From an uncultured Bacilli bacterium (lineage in GTDB: Bacteria; Bacillota_I; Bacilli_A; RF39; UBA660): DNA of 23,133 bases. This document shows, one piece after another, positions 15,479 through 22,830 of this stretch. Location of the stretch: contig CANRJE010000011.1 of NCBI GenBank assembly GCA_947630865.1, positions 1 to 23,133 on the forward strand. Direction: 5' to 3'. The notes under the pieces were generated by a model, which did no database searches, was not told the origin of the DNA, and was given only the letters and a program-made list of their open reading frames with translations. Position 1 is the stretch's first letter. Every line of letters starts with the position of its first letter. The position numbers and the translations under genes were made by a program.

Positions 15479-15754
15479 GTCGTCACTTTTTAATCAAATT
15501 TATAAAAAAATTACTACTTTTTTTAATGGGCATAAGTGTTGGACACCACAAAATAAATTTTATACTTATAAAATCTAACTTTCTCGTGGTGTCACATCTA
15601 TTTTTACACTGCAAAAATGGCGACTTTGTCCTTAAAAATGACTACGTCATTACTATTAGTTCCTAGAGTAAATGAATTTGTTTAATTAAAAAATGGCGAC
15701 AATTTTGATTACTAATTGAAAGATTGTTAAAAAAATTTTTTAAAAAGTGACAAC
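15479..15754. mobile_element. relic of insertion-sequence ends (MITE-like)
   Basis: GTCGTCACTTTTTAA (15479-15493) is an inverted near copy (14 of 15) of TTAAAAAGTGACAAC (15740-15754). Related motifs in the right half, all in the same orientation, are AAAAATGGCGAC (15613-15624 and 15689-15700) and AAAAATGACTAC (15634-15645). Several spaced copies of a short motif next to the terminal repeat resemble multi-site transposase-binding ends such as those of the intact element at 20831-22656, though the sequence differs. No transposase frame remains. An inner inverted repeat GACACCAC/GTGGTGTC lies at 15542-15549 and 15586-15593. No target duplication was found. Confidence 0.5.
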
Positions 15755-15850
15755 GTGATAATGAAAAGAACACTAAAATATAGTATAATTAAATTAATAG
15801 TTTTCTTAGATTTTAAATTAATAATTAAATGAAAAGGAGTAGTGATTATT

Positions 15851-16849
15851 ATGTTAGATATAAATTTTAATCAAATTGTTGAACTAATAGAAAAAAGAAA
15901 AAATAACGCTTATAAAAAAGTAAATGAAGAAATGATTTTACTTTATTTAGAAGTTGGAAAGTTTTTGTATGAATTAATAGAAAATAGTAATTATGGGGAT
16001 AAAATTACTACCAAAGCAGCAGAATTTATGGCATCTAATTATCCAACTATAAAAGGTTTTACAAAAAGGAATATCGAAAGAATGATTCAATTTTATAAAA
16101 CATATAAAGATGATGAGATTGCGACACCACTGGTGACGCAACTCTCTTGAACAAATAATTTGCTTATTATAAGTGGATCAAAATCTATTGAAGAGAGACA
16201 TTTTTATTTAAAATTATCAATAAAAGAAAATTATTCAAAAAGAGAATTAGATAGACAAATAACGTCATCTTATTATGAAAGATATATGTTATCTGATGGT
16301 AAAATGTTACCAACACAAACTAAAACAATAGATGAAGATGACTACCCAAATACAAGAATATTAGACACATATACTTTAGAATTTTTGGATTTACCTAATG
16401 AATATTCTGAAAAAGATTTAAAAAATGCTATAGTTAAAAATTTGAAAGATTTTATTTTAGAAGTTGGAAAAGATTTTACATTTATAGGAGATGAATATAG
16501 AGTTCAAATTGGTAATCATGATTTCTTTATAGATTTACTATTTTATAATAGGGAATTATCTTGTTTAGTAGCATTTGAATTAAAACTTGGTGAATTTAAA
16601 GCGGAATATTTAGGAAAAATGAATCTATATTTAGAGGCATTAGACAGAGATGTGAAAAAAGCACAAGAAAATCCTAGTGTCGGTGTTATCCTATGTAGTT
16701 CTAAAGATAAAGATGTTGTAGAATACTCTCTTAGCAAAAATATGTCAAAAACTTTGATATCTGAATATAAGTTGAAATTAATTGATAAAAAATTATTAGA
16801 AACGAAACTTAAAGAAATGAAAAAGTTACTTGATAATAACAAACAATAA
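15851..16849 (+). pseudogene. DUF1016/PDDEXK nuclease-domain gene with in-frame UGA
   Basis: One frame of 333 codons encodes a YhcG-like protein: N-terminal DUF1016 domain (FNQIVELIEKRKNNAYKKVN to VTQLS), an in-frame TGA (16148-16150, codon 100), then TNNLLIISGSKSIEERHFYL and the C-terminal PDDEXK nuclease-like domain with FFIDLLFYN and the FELK active-site pair. Family members have Trp at the UGA position (LSWT-type motif), so this is TGG changed to TGA. All else is intact, with AAGGAG before the ATG at 15851. Host genes use TGG for Trp and TGA as stop, so it is most likely a recent nonsense mutation; two separate polypeptides or readthrough are alternatives. DUF1016 proteins are frequent in mobile and defence islands; their substrate is not established. 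The next gene starts 10 bp downstream. Confidence 0.82.
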
Positions 16850-16859
16850 AGGAGTTTAT

Positions 16860-17803
<944 letters not shown>

Positions 17804-17881
17804 AATGGTATTATATTAGTTTTCATATTTAAAAAATAGTAAAAATAGCGATTAATTTTATAATTTAGGAGTGATTCAGAA

Positions 17882-18073
17882 ATGAAAGTTTTAAGTTTAA
17901 CCGAACCATATGCGACCTTAATAAAAGAAAATAGAAAATTAGTTGAAACAAGAAGTTGGAAAACAAAATACAGAGGCGAATTGTATATTCATGCTAGTGC
18001 TACTAAAATTTCAAAAGAGTGGAAGGATAATAAGGAATTGATGAAATTAGTAGATAATACATCATTAAATTAA
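17882..18073 (+). pseudogene. truncated ASCH-domain gene
   Basis: A 63-residue product beginning MKVLSLTEPYATLIKENRKL and including VETRSWKTKYRGELYIHAS, the typical start of ASCH-domain proteins (an RNA-binding fold related to PUA), which are usually about 110-130 residues or longer. The frame ends at TAA after DNTSLN and the expected second half of the fold is missing. AGGAGTGATTCAGAA precedes the ATG. The following DNA encodes an unrelated-looking fragment, so the gene appears to have been cut by a deletion or recombination. Confidence 0.75.
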
Positions 18074-18074
18074 T

Positions 18075-18356
18075 GATAAATGTCCAACTCATACATTTTT
18101 AACTTATGAAAAAAATAATAAATTTTATTGGTTTGAACATTCCTGGGAAAGATTTAGAAGAATACATGAATATAATAATATTAAAGATATGTTATTTGAT
18201 GTTAGAGACAAATTCATTAATTGTGAATTAAATAATAAATACACAAAATCTAATTTAATATTACATGAGTATAAAAAAACAAAATATCACATTTCAGTAC
18301 AAGAATTTTATAATCATTGTGATTATGGAAAATATATTGACTTTGATGAATTGTAG
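18075..18356 (+). pseudogene. orphan C-terminal coding fragment
   Basis: A 93-codon open stretch without a start (an in-frame stop lies directly upstream) encodes DKCPTHTFLTYEKNNKFYWF and continues to IDFDEL before TAG. The composition, with several Trp, Cys and His, looks like genuine protein. It joins the truncated ASCH frame at its 5' end. The family is not recognised; it is probably the end of another island gene. Confidence 0.5.
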
Positions 18357-18383
18357 AAAATCATATTAATTTAAAAATAACTA

Positions 18384-18412
18384 TTCAAATTTTATTAAAA
18401 AAGTTTTATAAT
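18384..18412 (+). promoter_or_regulatory. promoter of a candidate structured RNA
   Basis: TTCAAA (18384-18389), 17-bp spacer, TATAAT (18407-18412). No open frame follows; a set of hairpins ending in a terminator does. Confidence 0.5.
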
Positions 18413-18418
18413 ATAAAT

Positions 18419-18524
18419 AGAAAGTTGATTAAACGGATATTCTAAAGTTGCAAACTTGTTCGTTTGCCGCACTAGTTTGATATCAAACTCGAACTTTTAA
18501 CTTATTTGATTAGTTCGAGTTTTA
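18419..18524 (+). ncRNA. candidate structured RNA with overlapping hairpins
   Basis: About 105 nt between a promoter and a terminator, without coding potential. GCAAAC/GTTTGC (18450-18455, 18462-18467), the palindrome GTTTGATATCAAAC (18475-18488) and a terminator stem AAACTCGAACT/AGTTCGAGTTT (18485-18495, 18512-18522) with T-tail. The second and third hairpins share AAAC at 18485-18488, so they exclude each other, as in an attenuator. It ends 30 bp before the promoter of the ADP-ribosylglycohydrolase gene. I do not recognise a known class. Confidence 0.4.
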
Positions 18525-18554
18525 ATATGTTTATATTTTTATTATTTTCATACG

Positions 18555-18583
18555 TTGACATTAAAATATGCTTGTAATATAAT
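18555..18583 (+). promoter_or_regulatory. perfect consensus sigma-A promoter
   Basis: TTGACA (18555-18560), exactly 17 bp, TATAAT (18578-18583). It drives the ADP-ribosylglycohydrolase gene. Its position shows that the in-frame TTG at 18555 and ATG at 18582 are promoter sequence, not start codons. Confidence 0.85.
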
Positions 18584-18623
18584 GACAATAAGTAAATTAA
18601 AGAAAGAAATTATAGGTATAAAT

Positions 18624-19700
18624 ATGAATAATAAAAAGGATAAAATCTGTGGATCTCTAATTGGAGGTGCTATTGGAGATGCACTTGGATATCAAATAGA
18701 ATTTAAAAAAGGTGTAAAAGATAAAGAAATAACCTCATTTAAAGATAATAAAGGAATTATATCTGATGATACTCAAATGACTTTATATACAGCTAATGCC
18801 CTTTTATATAGAGAAACAAGACTTGCTACTAAAGGAATAGCTTTATTACCTGTAGATGCAATATATGTATCATATTTAGATTGGTTAGATACTCAAGGTT
18901 ATACTGTCAATCACCACTCTATTTCTTGGATTAAAGATTTAAAAGAATTAAATGCTATTAGAGCACCAGGAAATACTTGTATAAACGCATTATCATCAGG
19001 TATTAAAGGAACTATTAAAACTCCAATTAATAACAGTAAAGGTTGTGGAGGAATAATGAGAATTGCTCCAATTGGTTTATATATGATAGATTCAAAAATA
19101 GCAGGTCAATTTGGTGCAGAAGCAAGTGCAATAACTCATGGACATCCACTTGGAATAATTCCAGCTTATGTATTTGCAACATTAATATGGTATTTATCAA
19201 ACACTAATTTAACAGTTAAAGAAGCACTTGATAAATCAATGAAACAATACGAAGAAAAATTTGATATTTTTGACAAAGAAAATAAGTATTATTTTATAAA
19301 TCTAATTAATAAATCAATAAAACTATCAGAAGAAAATAAAAACGATACTGAAGCCATTAAAGAACTTGGAGAAGGATTTGTTGCTGAAGAAGCTTTAGCT
19401 ATAGCAATATATTCTTGTTTGAAATATCCAAATAATTTTAAAGAGGCTATTGTTTGTTCAATAAATCATGATGGAGATTCTGATTCAACTGGGGCAATAG
19501 CTGGTAACATAATGGGAGCATACCTAGGATATGAAAAAATACCTTTTGAATATAAAAATAATATTGAATTAAAAGATGAAATCTTAGAATTAGCAAATGA
19601 TTTATCAAGTAAAATTCCAGTTGATGAATACAATAATAATGATATCTATTGGTTAAGTAAATATGTTTATTGTAAAAGAGATAAAAAATTAAAAAAATAA
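18624..19700 (+). CDS. ADP-ribosylglycohydrolase (DraG family)
   Basis: DraG/ARH-type hydrolases remove ADP-ribose from proteins (or other ADP-ribosylated molecules) with two Mg ions. Visible motifs in the 358-residue product: LIGGAIGDALG (12-22), ISDDTQMT (46-53, metal-binding Asp-Asp), KGCGGIMRIAPIGL from 139, THGHPLG (171-177) and the second metal site HDGDSDSTGAIAGN (282-295). The enzyme looks intact. I start at the ATG at 18624, the first suitable codon after the transcription start, with a weak AGGT upstream. It has its own perfect promoter. No ADP-ribosyltransferase is visible in the window, so it may counter host or phage toxins or act on metabolic substrates; this is inference. Confidence 0.9.
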   Translation: MNNKKDKICGSLIGGAIGDALGYQIEFKKGVKDKEITSFKDNKGIISDDTQMTLYTANALLYRETRLATKGIALLPVDAIYVSYLDWLDTQGYTVNHHSISWIKDLKELNAIRAPGNTCINALSSGIKGTIKTPINNSKGCGGIMRIAPIGLYMIDSKIAGQFGAEASAITHGHPLGIIPAYVFATLIWYLSNTNLTVKEALDKSMKQYEEKFDIFDKENKYYFINLINKSIKLSEENKNDTEAIKELGEGFVAEEALAIAIYSCLKYPNNFKEAIVCSINHDGDSDSTGAIAGNIMGAYLGYEKIPFEYKNNIELKDEILELANDLSSKIPVDEYNNNDIYWLSKYVYCKRDKKLKK

Positions 19701-19788
19701 AGGACATTAGTCATACAATTTAATAGATTTATATAAAGTGATAAAAAACAAAAATTAACAAAATAATAAAATAACAAAATTGAATGAC

Positions 19789-19817
19789 TTGTCAAAAAAT
19801 CGTTTTTATGGTATTAT
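19789..19817 (+). promoter_or_regulatory. promoter of antitoxin RNA, unit A
   Basis: TTGTCA, 17-bp spacer, TATTAT. The spacer end TTTTTATGG and the 5' transcript region are shared with units B-D. Confidence 0.75.
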
Positions 19818-19823
19818 GTATTT

Positions 19824-19937
19824 GTCAAGGAAACTTGCATAAAATAAAAAAGGGAATACTTAACATCACAGTGTTGAGTACTTACCAGATATTTGGATAG
19901 CACTTAATCTACTGAAAGTAAATTGAGTGCTTTTTTC
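19824..19937 (+). ncRNA. candidate antitoxin RNA, unit A
   Basis: About 114 nt. A 5' hairpin with GAAA tetraloop (CAAG-GAAA-CTTG) is followed by a long hairpin (19852-19886, GGGAATACTTAACA facing TGTTGAGTACTTACC) and a terminator (AGCACTTAAT at 19899-19908 with ATTGAGTGCT at 19922-19931, then T-run). It is antisense to the 3' part of the toxin A mRNA. Its long hairpin repeats the sequence found at the 5' end of toxin A mRNA. No open frame of note. Confidence 0.7.
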
Positions 19938-19950
19938 TTATTATAGATTA

Positions 19951-20034
19951 CTAAATTACTAAAGTAAAAAGTAAGGCTATGAGTAAAAAGATAATTAGAA
20001 TAAGAGATAAAATTAAAAAATCTTTCTTATACAT
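19951..20034 (-). CDS. candidate type I toxin peptide, unit A
   Basis: A 27-residue peptide: MYKKD, then an almost uninterrupted hydrophobic segment (residues 6-27, FLILSLILIIFLLIALLFTLVI except for single Ser and Thr) that would span the membrane once. A strong GGAAGGAGG lies 8 bases before the ATG. The mRNA start is placed at about 20090 from the promoter at 20126-20098; the leader begins with a hairpin (20090-20063), and a small stem (CTTC/GAAG) covers part of the ribosome site. This is the usual form of a membrane-damaging type I toxin held back by RNA structure and an antisense RNA. The peptide differs from that of units B-D but shares the promoter exactly. Function is inferred, not recognised from a known family. 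Confidence 0.7.
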   Translation of the reverse strand: MYKKDFLILSLILIIFLLIALLFTLVI

Positions 20035-20097
20035 ATCATCAGCCTCCTTCCGTATAGAAGTCGGTAAGCACTCAACTGTAAAATATTCCCTATATGA

Positions 20098-20126
20098 ATT
20101 ATATCAAGTACTTTTTAATACTGCAA
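20098..20126 (-). promoter_or_regulatory. promoter of toxin mRNA, unit A
   Basis: Minus strand TTGCAG (20126-20121), 17-bp spacer, TATAAT (20103-20098). The same promoter sequence heads the toxin mRNAs of units B-D. Confidence 0.8.
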
Positions 20127-20142
20127 GACATTTTGAAAGACC

Positions 20143-20171
20143 TTGCAAAAAAGCCATTTTTATGGTATTAT
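20143..20171 (+). promoter_or_regulatory. promoter of antitoxin RNA, unit B
   Basis: TTGCAA, 17-bp spacer, TATTAT. Divergent from the toxin A promoter, 16 bp away. Confidence 0.75.
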
Positions 20172-20177
20172 GTATTT

Positions 20178-20288
20178 GTCAAGGAAACTTGCATAAAATA
20201 AAAAGGATACATTTGATTGCATGAATCAGATGTTATCCCTTATGGAGTGCATCTGAAATCAACAATTGTTGAAATCAGATGTTTTTAT
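20178..20288 (+). ncRNA. candidate antitoxin RNA, unit B
   Basis: About 110 nt: the conserved 5' GAAA-loop hairpin, a long hairpin (20205-20238, GGATACATTTGATT facing AATCAGATGTTATCC) and a terminator (CATCTGA...TCAGATG, 20250-20281, T5). It overlaps the 3' untranslated part of toxin B mRNA in antisense and meets the toxin stop codon at its end. Confidence 0.72.
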
Positions 20289-20365
20289 TATTTAAACAGT
20301 AAAGTGATTACTATGAAAAATAATAGTAGAATTATAATAAATTGAGAAAGTTCTCTCTTTGTCAT
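20288..20365 (-). CDS. candidate type I toxin peptide, unit B
   Basis: A 25-residue peptide: polar start MTKRELSQ, a 16-residue hydrophobic helix FIIILLLFFIVITLLF and a terminal Lys. AAAGGTGG stands just before the ATG. In the mRNA leader CCTTTC (plus GAAAGG, 20400-20405) pairs with the ribosome site GAAAGG (plus CCTTTC, 20376-20381), extended by TTATC/GATAA around an AAAA loop, so translation is probably blocked in the full-length mRNA. Toxin mRNA would run from about 20435 to a U-tail near 20195, where the antisense of the antitoxin hairpin acts as terminator. Small hydrophobic peptide, strong promoter, occluded start and convergent antisense RNA together match type I toxins such as TxpA, BsrG or Fst in layout, not in sequence. 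Confidence 0.78.
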   Translation of the reverse strand: MTKRELSQFIIILLLFFIVITLLFK

Positions 20366-20441
20366 AATATCACCACCTTTCTCTTATCTTTTGATAATTG
20401 AAAGGGAAAACATCTGATATATTTCAAATGTATCCATAAAA

Positions 20442-20470
20442 ATTATATCAAGTGCTTTTTAATACTGCAA
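20442..20470 (-). promoter_or_regulatory. promoter of toxin mRNA, unit B
   Basis: Minus strand TTGCAG (20470-20465), 17-bp spacer, TATAAT (20447-20442); transcript expected to start at GG (20435), the first bases of the leader hairpin. Confidence 0.8.
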
Positions 20471-20486
20471 GACATTTTGAAAGACC

Positions 20487-20515
20487 TTGCCAAAAAGTCA
20501 CTTTTATGGTATCAT
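20487..20515 (+). promoter_or_regulatory. promoter of antitoxin RNA, unit C
   Basis: TTGCCA, 17-bp spacer, TATCAT; divergent from the toxin B promoter. Confidence 0.72.
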
Positions 20516-20521
20516 GTATTT

Positions 20522-20633
20522 GTCAAGGAAACTTGCATAAAATAAAAAAGGATACATTTGATTGCGTGAATCAGATGTTATCCCCTATTTGGTTGCATCT
20601 GAAATCAACAATTGTTGAAATCAGATGTTTTTA
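20522..20633 (+). ncRNA. candidate antitoxin RNA, unit C
   Basis: Same build as unit B: GAAA-loop hairpin, long hairpin 20550-20583 (loop GCGTG instead of GCATG) and terminator 20596-20627 followed by T5. Antisense to the 3' part of toxin C mRNA. Confidence 0.72.
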
Positions 20634-20711
20634 TTATTTAAACAGTAAAGTGATTACTATGAAAAATAATAGTAGAATTATAATAAATTGAGAAAGTTCT
20701 CTCTTTGTCAT
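20634..20711 (-). CDS. candidate type I toxin peptide, unit C
   Basis: Nucleotide-identical coding copy of unit B: 25 residues, MTKRELSQ, 16 hydrophobic residues, Lys. The ribosome site and the leader hairpin that covers it are also identical. The promoter at 20815-20787 is intact. Its -35 lies in the left copy of the target duplication of the neighbouring insertion sequence, which ends 15 bp upstream of the -35. Confidence 0.78.
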   Translation of the reverse strand: MTKRELSQFIIILLLFFIVITLLFK

Positions 20712-20786
20712 AATATCACCACCTTTCTCTTATCTTTTGATAATTGAAAGGGAAAACATCTGATAATTTCAAATGTATCCATAAAA

Positions 20787-20815
20787 ATTATATCAAGTAC
20801 TTTTTAATACTGCAA
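20787..20815 (-). promoter_or_regulatory. promoter of toxin mRNA, unit C
   Basis: Minus strand TTGCAG (20815-20810), 17-bp spacer, TATAAT (20792-20787). The insertion sequence begins at 20831, so sequence upstream of this promoter is now IS DNA. Confidence 0.8.
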
Positions 20816-20830
20816 GACATTTTGAAAGGC
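20805..20830. repeat. left target-site duplication of the insertion sequence
   Basis: 26 bp (TAATACTGC to GAAAGGC) repeated at 22657-22682 with one mismatch (GGC versus GAC). It consists of array sequence, identical to the unit junctions at 20116 and 20460, which shows that the IS entered the array. Confidence 0.9.
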
Positions 20831-20956
20831 TGTGATTTTTATTCAAAAATGTTACAACTCATAGAAAAGAATTTTAAGCGAAAATGTTACATAGCATTTT
20901 CCTTTTAATTTTAAATAAATTTTAAGCGAAAATGTTACATTTTATTGTATTATATT

Positions 20957-20972
20957 CTTGCTAAATAGCAAG
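20957..20972 (+). promoter_or_regulatory. leader hairpin before the transposase ribosome site
   Basis: CTTGCTA (20957-20963) and TAGCAAG (20966-20972) pair perfectly just before GAGGTG. Such hairpins in insertion sequences can limit translation from outside transcripts. Confidence 0.4.
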
Positions 20973-20987
20973 AAATGAGGTGAAAAT

Positions 20988-22331
20988 ATGACTAACTTAA
21001 ATGCCAAAGAAGAAAAAACATATAATATCATTAATAAAGTAATACAAAATGAAATGACTAGAAAAGAAGCAATGGTTGAACTGAATTTATCAAGACAACA
21101 AGTTTATAGATTGATTAAACTTTATTATAAGGAAGGCAAAGAAGGCTTTGTACATAAGAATAGAGGAAAAATACCATATAATAAAAAAATTAATCTAATA
21201 ATTGAAGAATTAGAAATTTTATATTTAACAGAATATTATGATTATAATTTAGTAGCATTTTATGAAGAAGTAAAAGAAAAAGACAAATATGATATTTCAT
21301 ATTCATCCTTATACAACGCGTTCCTTAATGATGACATAATTTCACCCATTGCTCATAAAGAAACAATAAAATTGTACAACGAAAATATGAAAAAAGCAAT
21401 AAGCAGCAACGAAAATATTCCTGAAGAAAAAATGGAATTATTCGAATCAAGACAAATTACATATGAACAAGCTCATGTCAGAAGGTCTAGTAATAGATAT
21501 GTTTTTGGACAAGAAATACAAATGGATGCTTGCGAAAAAATGTGGTTTGGTGGAATTATAAGTTATTTACATCTTGCAATTGATAAAGGAACTAAAAAGA
21601 TATTATTTAGTTGGTTTGAGTATGAAGAAATTACTAGAGGATATTTAATTTTACTTTATAACATAATAATTAATTATGGTATACCAGCAAGAATCAAAAC
21701 AGATAATAGAAATTCATTTTCTAATAATAAAAATAAAATAGATTCAACACAATTTGGAAATATTTGCGAAACTTTAAAAATTGAATTAATAACTACGAGT
21801 TCTTCAACTGCTAAAGCAAATATTGAAAGAGAAAATGGTGTAGTTAAAAATAGGTTAATAGCAGAATTAAGACATGAAGGTATCACAACTATTGAAGAAG
21901 CTAATAAGTATCTTAATGAAATATTTATACCTAAAATGAATAAAAAATTTTCTTATGAAATCGATTATAAAACTTCTAAAATGAAAACTAACAATTATTC
22001 TGAAGAAGAATTAAAATTAATAATATCTGAAAAATTTTCAAGAATAATTGATAATGCTTCTTCAATTAAATATAACAATAAATATTATGTTCCTATCAAT
22101 CCTTCTACTGGTGCAATGACTTGTTTTAAAAAACATACAGAATGTATTTTCATTATTGATTATGATGGCAATTATTGGAGTAAAATTGAAAACAATTATT
22201 ACCAATTATACGAACTAGAAGATAGGGATTCTATTATGCAAAAAGAAAGTATTAATGATAAACCTCTTGAAAAGAAAAAATATATTCCTCTAAAAAATCA
22301 TCCTTGGAGAAAAAATATGATGTTAAAGTAA
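20988..22331 (+). CDS. IS1202/ISNCY-type DDE transposase
   Basis: A 447-residue transposase. N-terminal helix-turn-helix (about 10-50; RKEAMVELNLSRQQVYRLIK) followed by the GFVHKNRGKIP segment typical of this group, then a RNase H-like catalytic core: Asp180 in EIQMDACEKMWFGG, Asp239 in IKTDNRNSF and Glu280 in STAKANIERENG, giving a DDE triad with a 40-residue second spacing. A C-terminal beta domain (about 355-430) contains YYVPINPSTGAMT. All catalytic residues are present and the frame is open, so the enzyme is probably active. GAGGTG precedes the ATG. Codon use is as AT-rich as the surroundings. The gene lies between six presumed binding sites, three at each end of the element. Confidence 0.92.
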   Translation: MTNLNAKEEKTYNIINKVIQNEMTRKEAMVELNLSRQQVYRLIKLYYKEGKEGFVHKNRGKIPYNKKINLIIEELEILYLTEYYDYNLVAFYEEVKEKDKYDISYSSLYNAFLNDDIISPIAHKETIKLYNENMKKAISSNENIPEEKMELFESRQITYEQAHVRRSSNRYVFGQEIQMDACEKMWFGGIISYLHLAIDKGTKKILFSWFEYEEITRGYLILLYNIIINYGIPARIKTDNRNSFSNNKNKIDSTQFGNICETLKIELITTSSSTAKANIERENGVVKNRLIAELRHEGITTIEEANKYLNEIFIPKMNKKFSYEIDYKTSKMKTNNYSEEELKLIISEKFSRIIDNASSIKYNNKYYVPINPSTGAMTCFKKHTECIFIIDYDGNYWSKIENNYYQLYELEDRDSIMQKESINDKPLEKKKYIPLKNHPWRKNMMLK

Positions 22332-22436
22332 TGGGGCGCTGCCCCAAACCTCGAGGTTTATATCAATATGATTCCAAAAAAGGAAGTAAAAAAATAGAAG
22401 TATAGATTATTTGTTAAAAATCTTACTTCCTTTTTT
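22332..22436 (+). terminator. GC-rich hairpin, palindrome and terminator after the transposase
   Basis: Directly after the stop: TGGGGCGCTGCCCCA (22332-22346), a GC-rich hairpin, then the palindrome AAACCTCGAGGTTT (22346-22359), then a 14-bp stem AAAAAAGGAAGTAA (22376-22389) with TTACTTCCTTTTTT (22423-22436) ending in a T-run. The GC-rich block is foreign in composition to its surroundings. Confidence 0.7.
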
Positions 22437-22656
22437 GTTTATCATCACTTTATTGTTTTTGGTCACTCCTCAGTGTTGCCATATCCATTCAAGTGATAAT
22501 TTTATTATATACTTTTTTATAATTATTGCAATATTCGAAAATGTAACATTTTCGCTTAAAATTGACTAGCAACATTTATTTCATATTATATTTGATGTAA
22601 CATTTTCGCCTGAAATTGACTACCTTTTAATGTAACATTTTAGCTTAAAATTCACA

Positions 22657-22682
22657 TAATACTGCAAGACATTTTGAAAGAC
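22657..22682. repeat. right target-site duplication of the insertion sequence
   Basis: 26 bp matching 20805-20830 at 25 positions. It restores the junction sequence before the unit D antitoxin promoter. Confidence 0.9.
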
Positions 22683-22683
22683 C

Positions 22684-22712
22684 TTGCCAAAAAGCCACTT
22701 TTATGGTATCAT
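22684..22712 (+). promoter_or_regulatory. promoter of antitoxin RNA, unit D
   Basis: TTGCCA, 17-bp spacer, TATCAT, identical in boxes to unit C and located two bases after the target duplication. Confidence 0.72.
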
Positions 22713-22718
22713 GTATTT

Positions 22719-22830
22719 GTCAAGGAAACTTGCATAAAATAAAAAAGGATACATTTGATTGCATGAATCAGATGTTATCCCTTAATGGATGTCATCTGAA
22801 ATCAACAATTGTTGATTTCAGATGTTTTTA
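22719..22830 (+). ncRNA. candidate antitoxin RNA, unit D
   Basis: GAAA-loop hairpin, long hairpin 22747-22780 and terminator 22793-22824, here a fully perfect 16-bp stem (units B and C have two mismatches), then T5. Antisense to the 3' part of toxin D mRNA. Confidence 0.72.

Larger units (their letters stand above)
20831..22656 (+). mobile_element. IS1202-like insertion sequence, 1826 bp
   Basis: The ends are TGTGATTTTTATTC (20831) and, inverted, TGTGAATTTTAAGC (22656), both continuing into AAAATGTTACA. Each end carries three spaced copies of a motif of the form TTTTAAGCGAAAATGTTACA: left 20831-20856, 20870-20891, 20918-20939; right, inverted, 22542-22566, 22596-22620, 22631-22656. These are presumed transposase-binding sites. 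One intact transposase gene lies between, and a 26-bp target duplication flanks the element. Long target duplications (about 27 bp) are known for IS1202. It looks complete and recent. Confidence 0.92.

Noticed and set aside
15851..16849. Genome-wide reading of UGA as Trp
   Set aside because: Trp is encoded by TGG in several host genes and TGA ends genes at 1908, 5739 and 13312, so the standard code applies.
18555..18623. TTG or early ATG start for the ADP-ribosylglycohydrolase
   Set aside because: These codons are the -35 and -10 boxes of the promoter and lie upstream of the expected transcript start.
19979..20224. Plus-strand open frame crossing toxin A and the unit junction, with similar frames at 20452-20691 and 22703-22888
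   Set aside because: They run over promoters, hairpins and terminators of the array. The conserved minus-strand peptides, with synonymous-only changes, explain the open frames.
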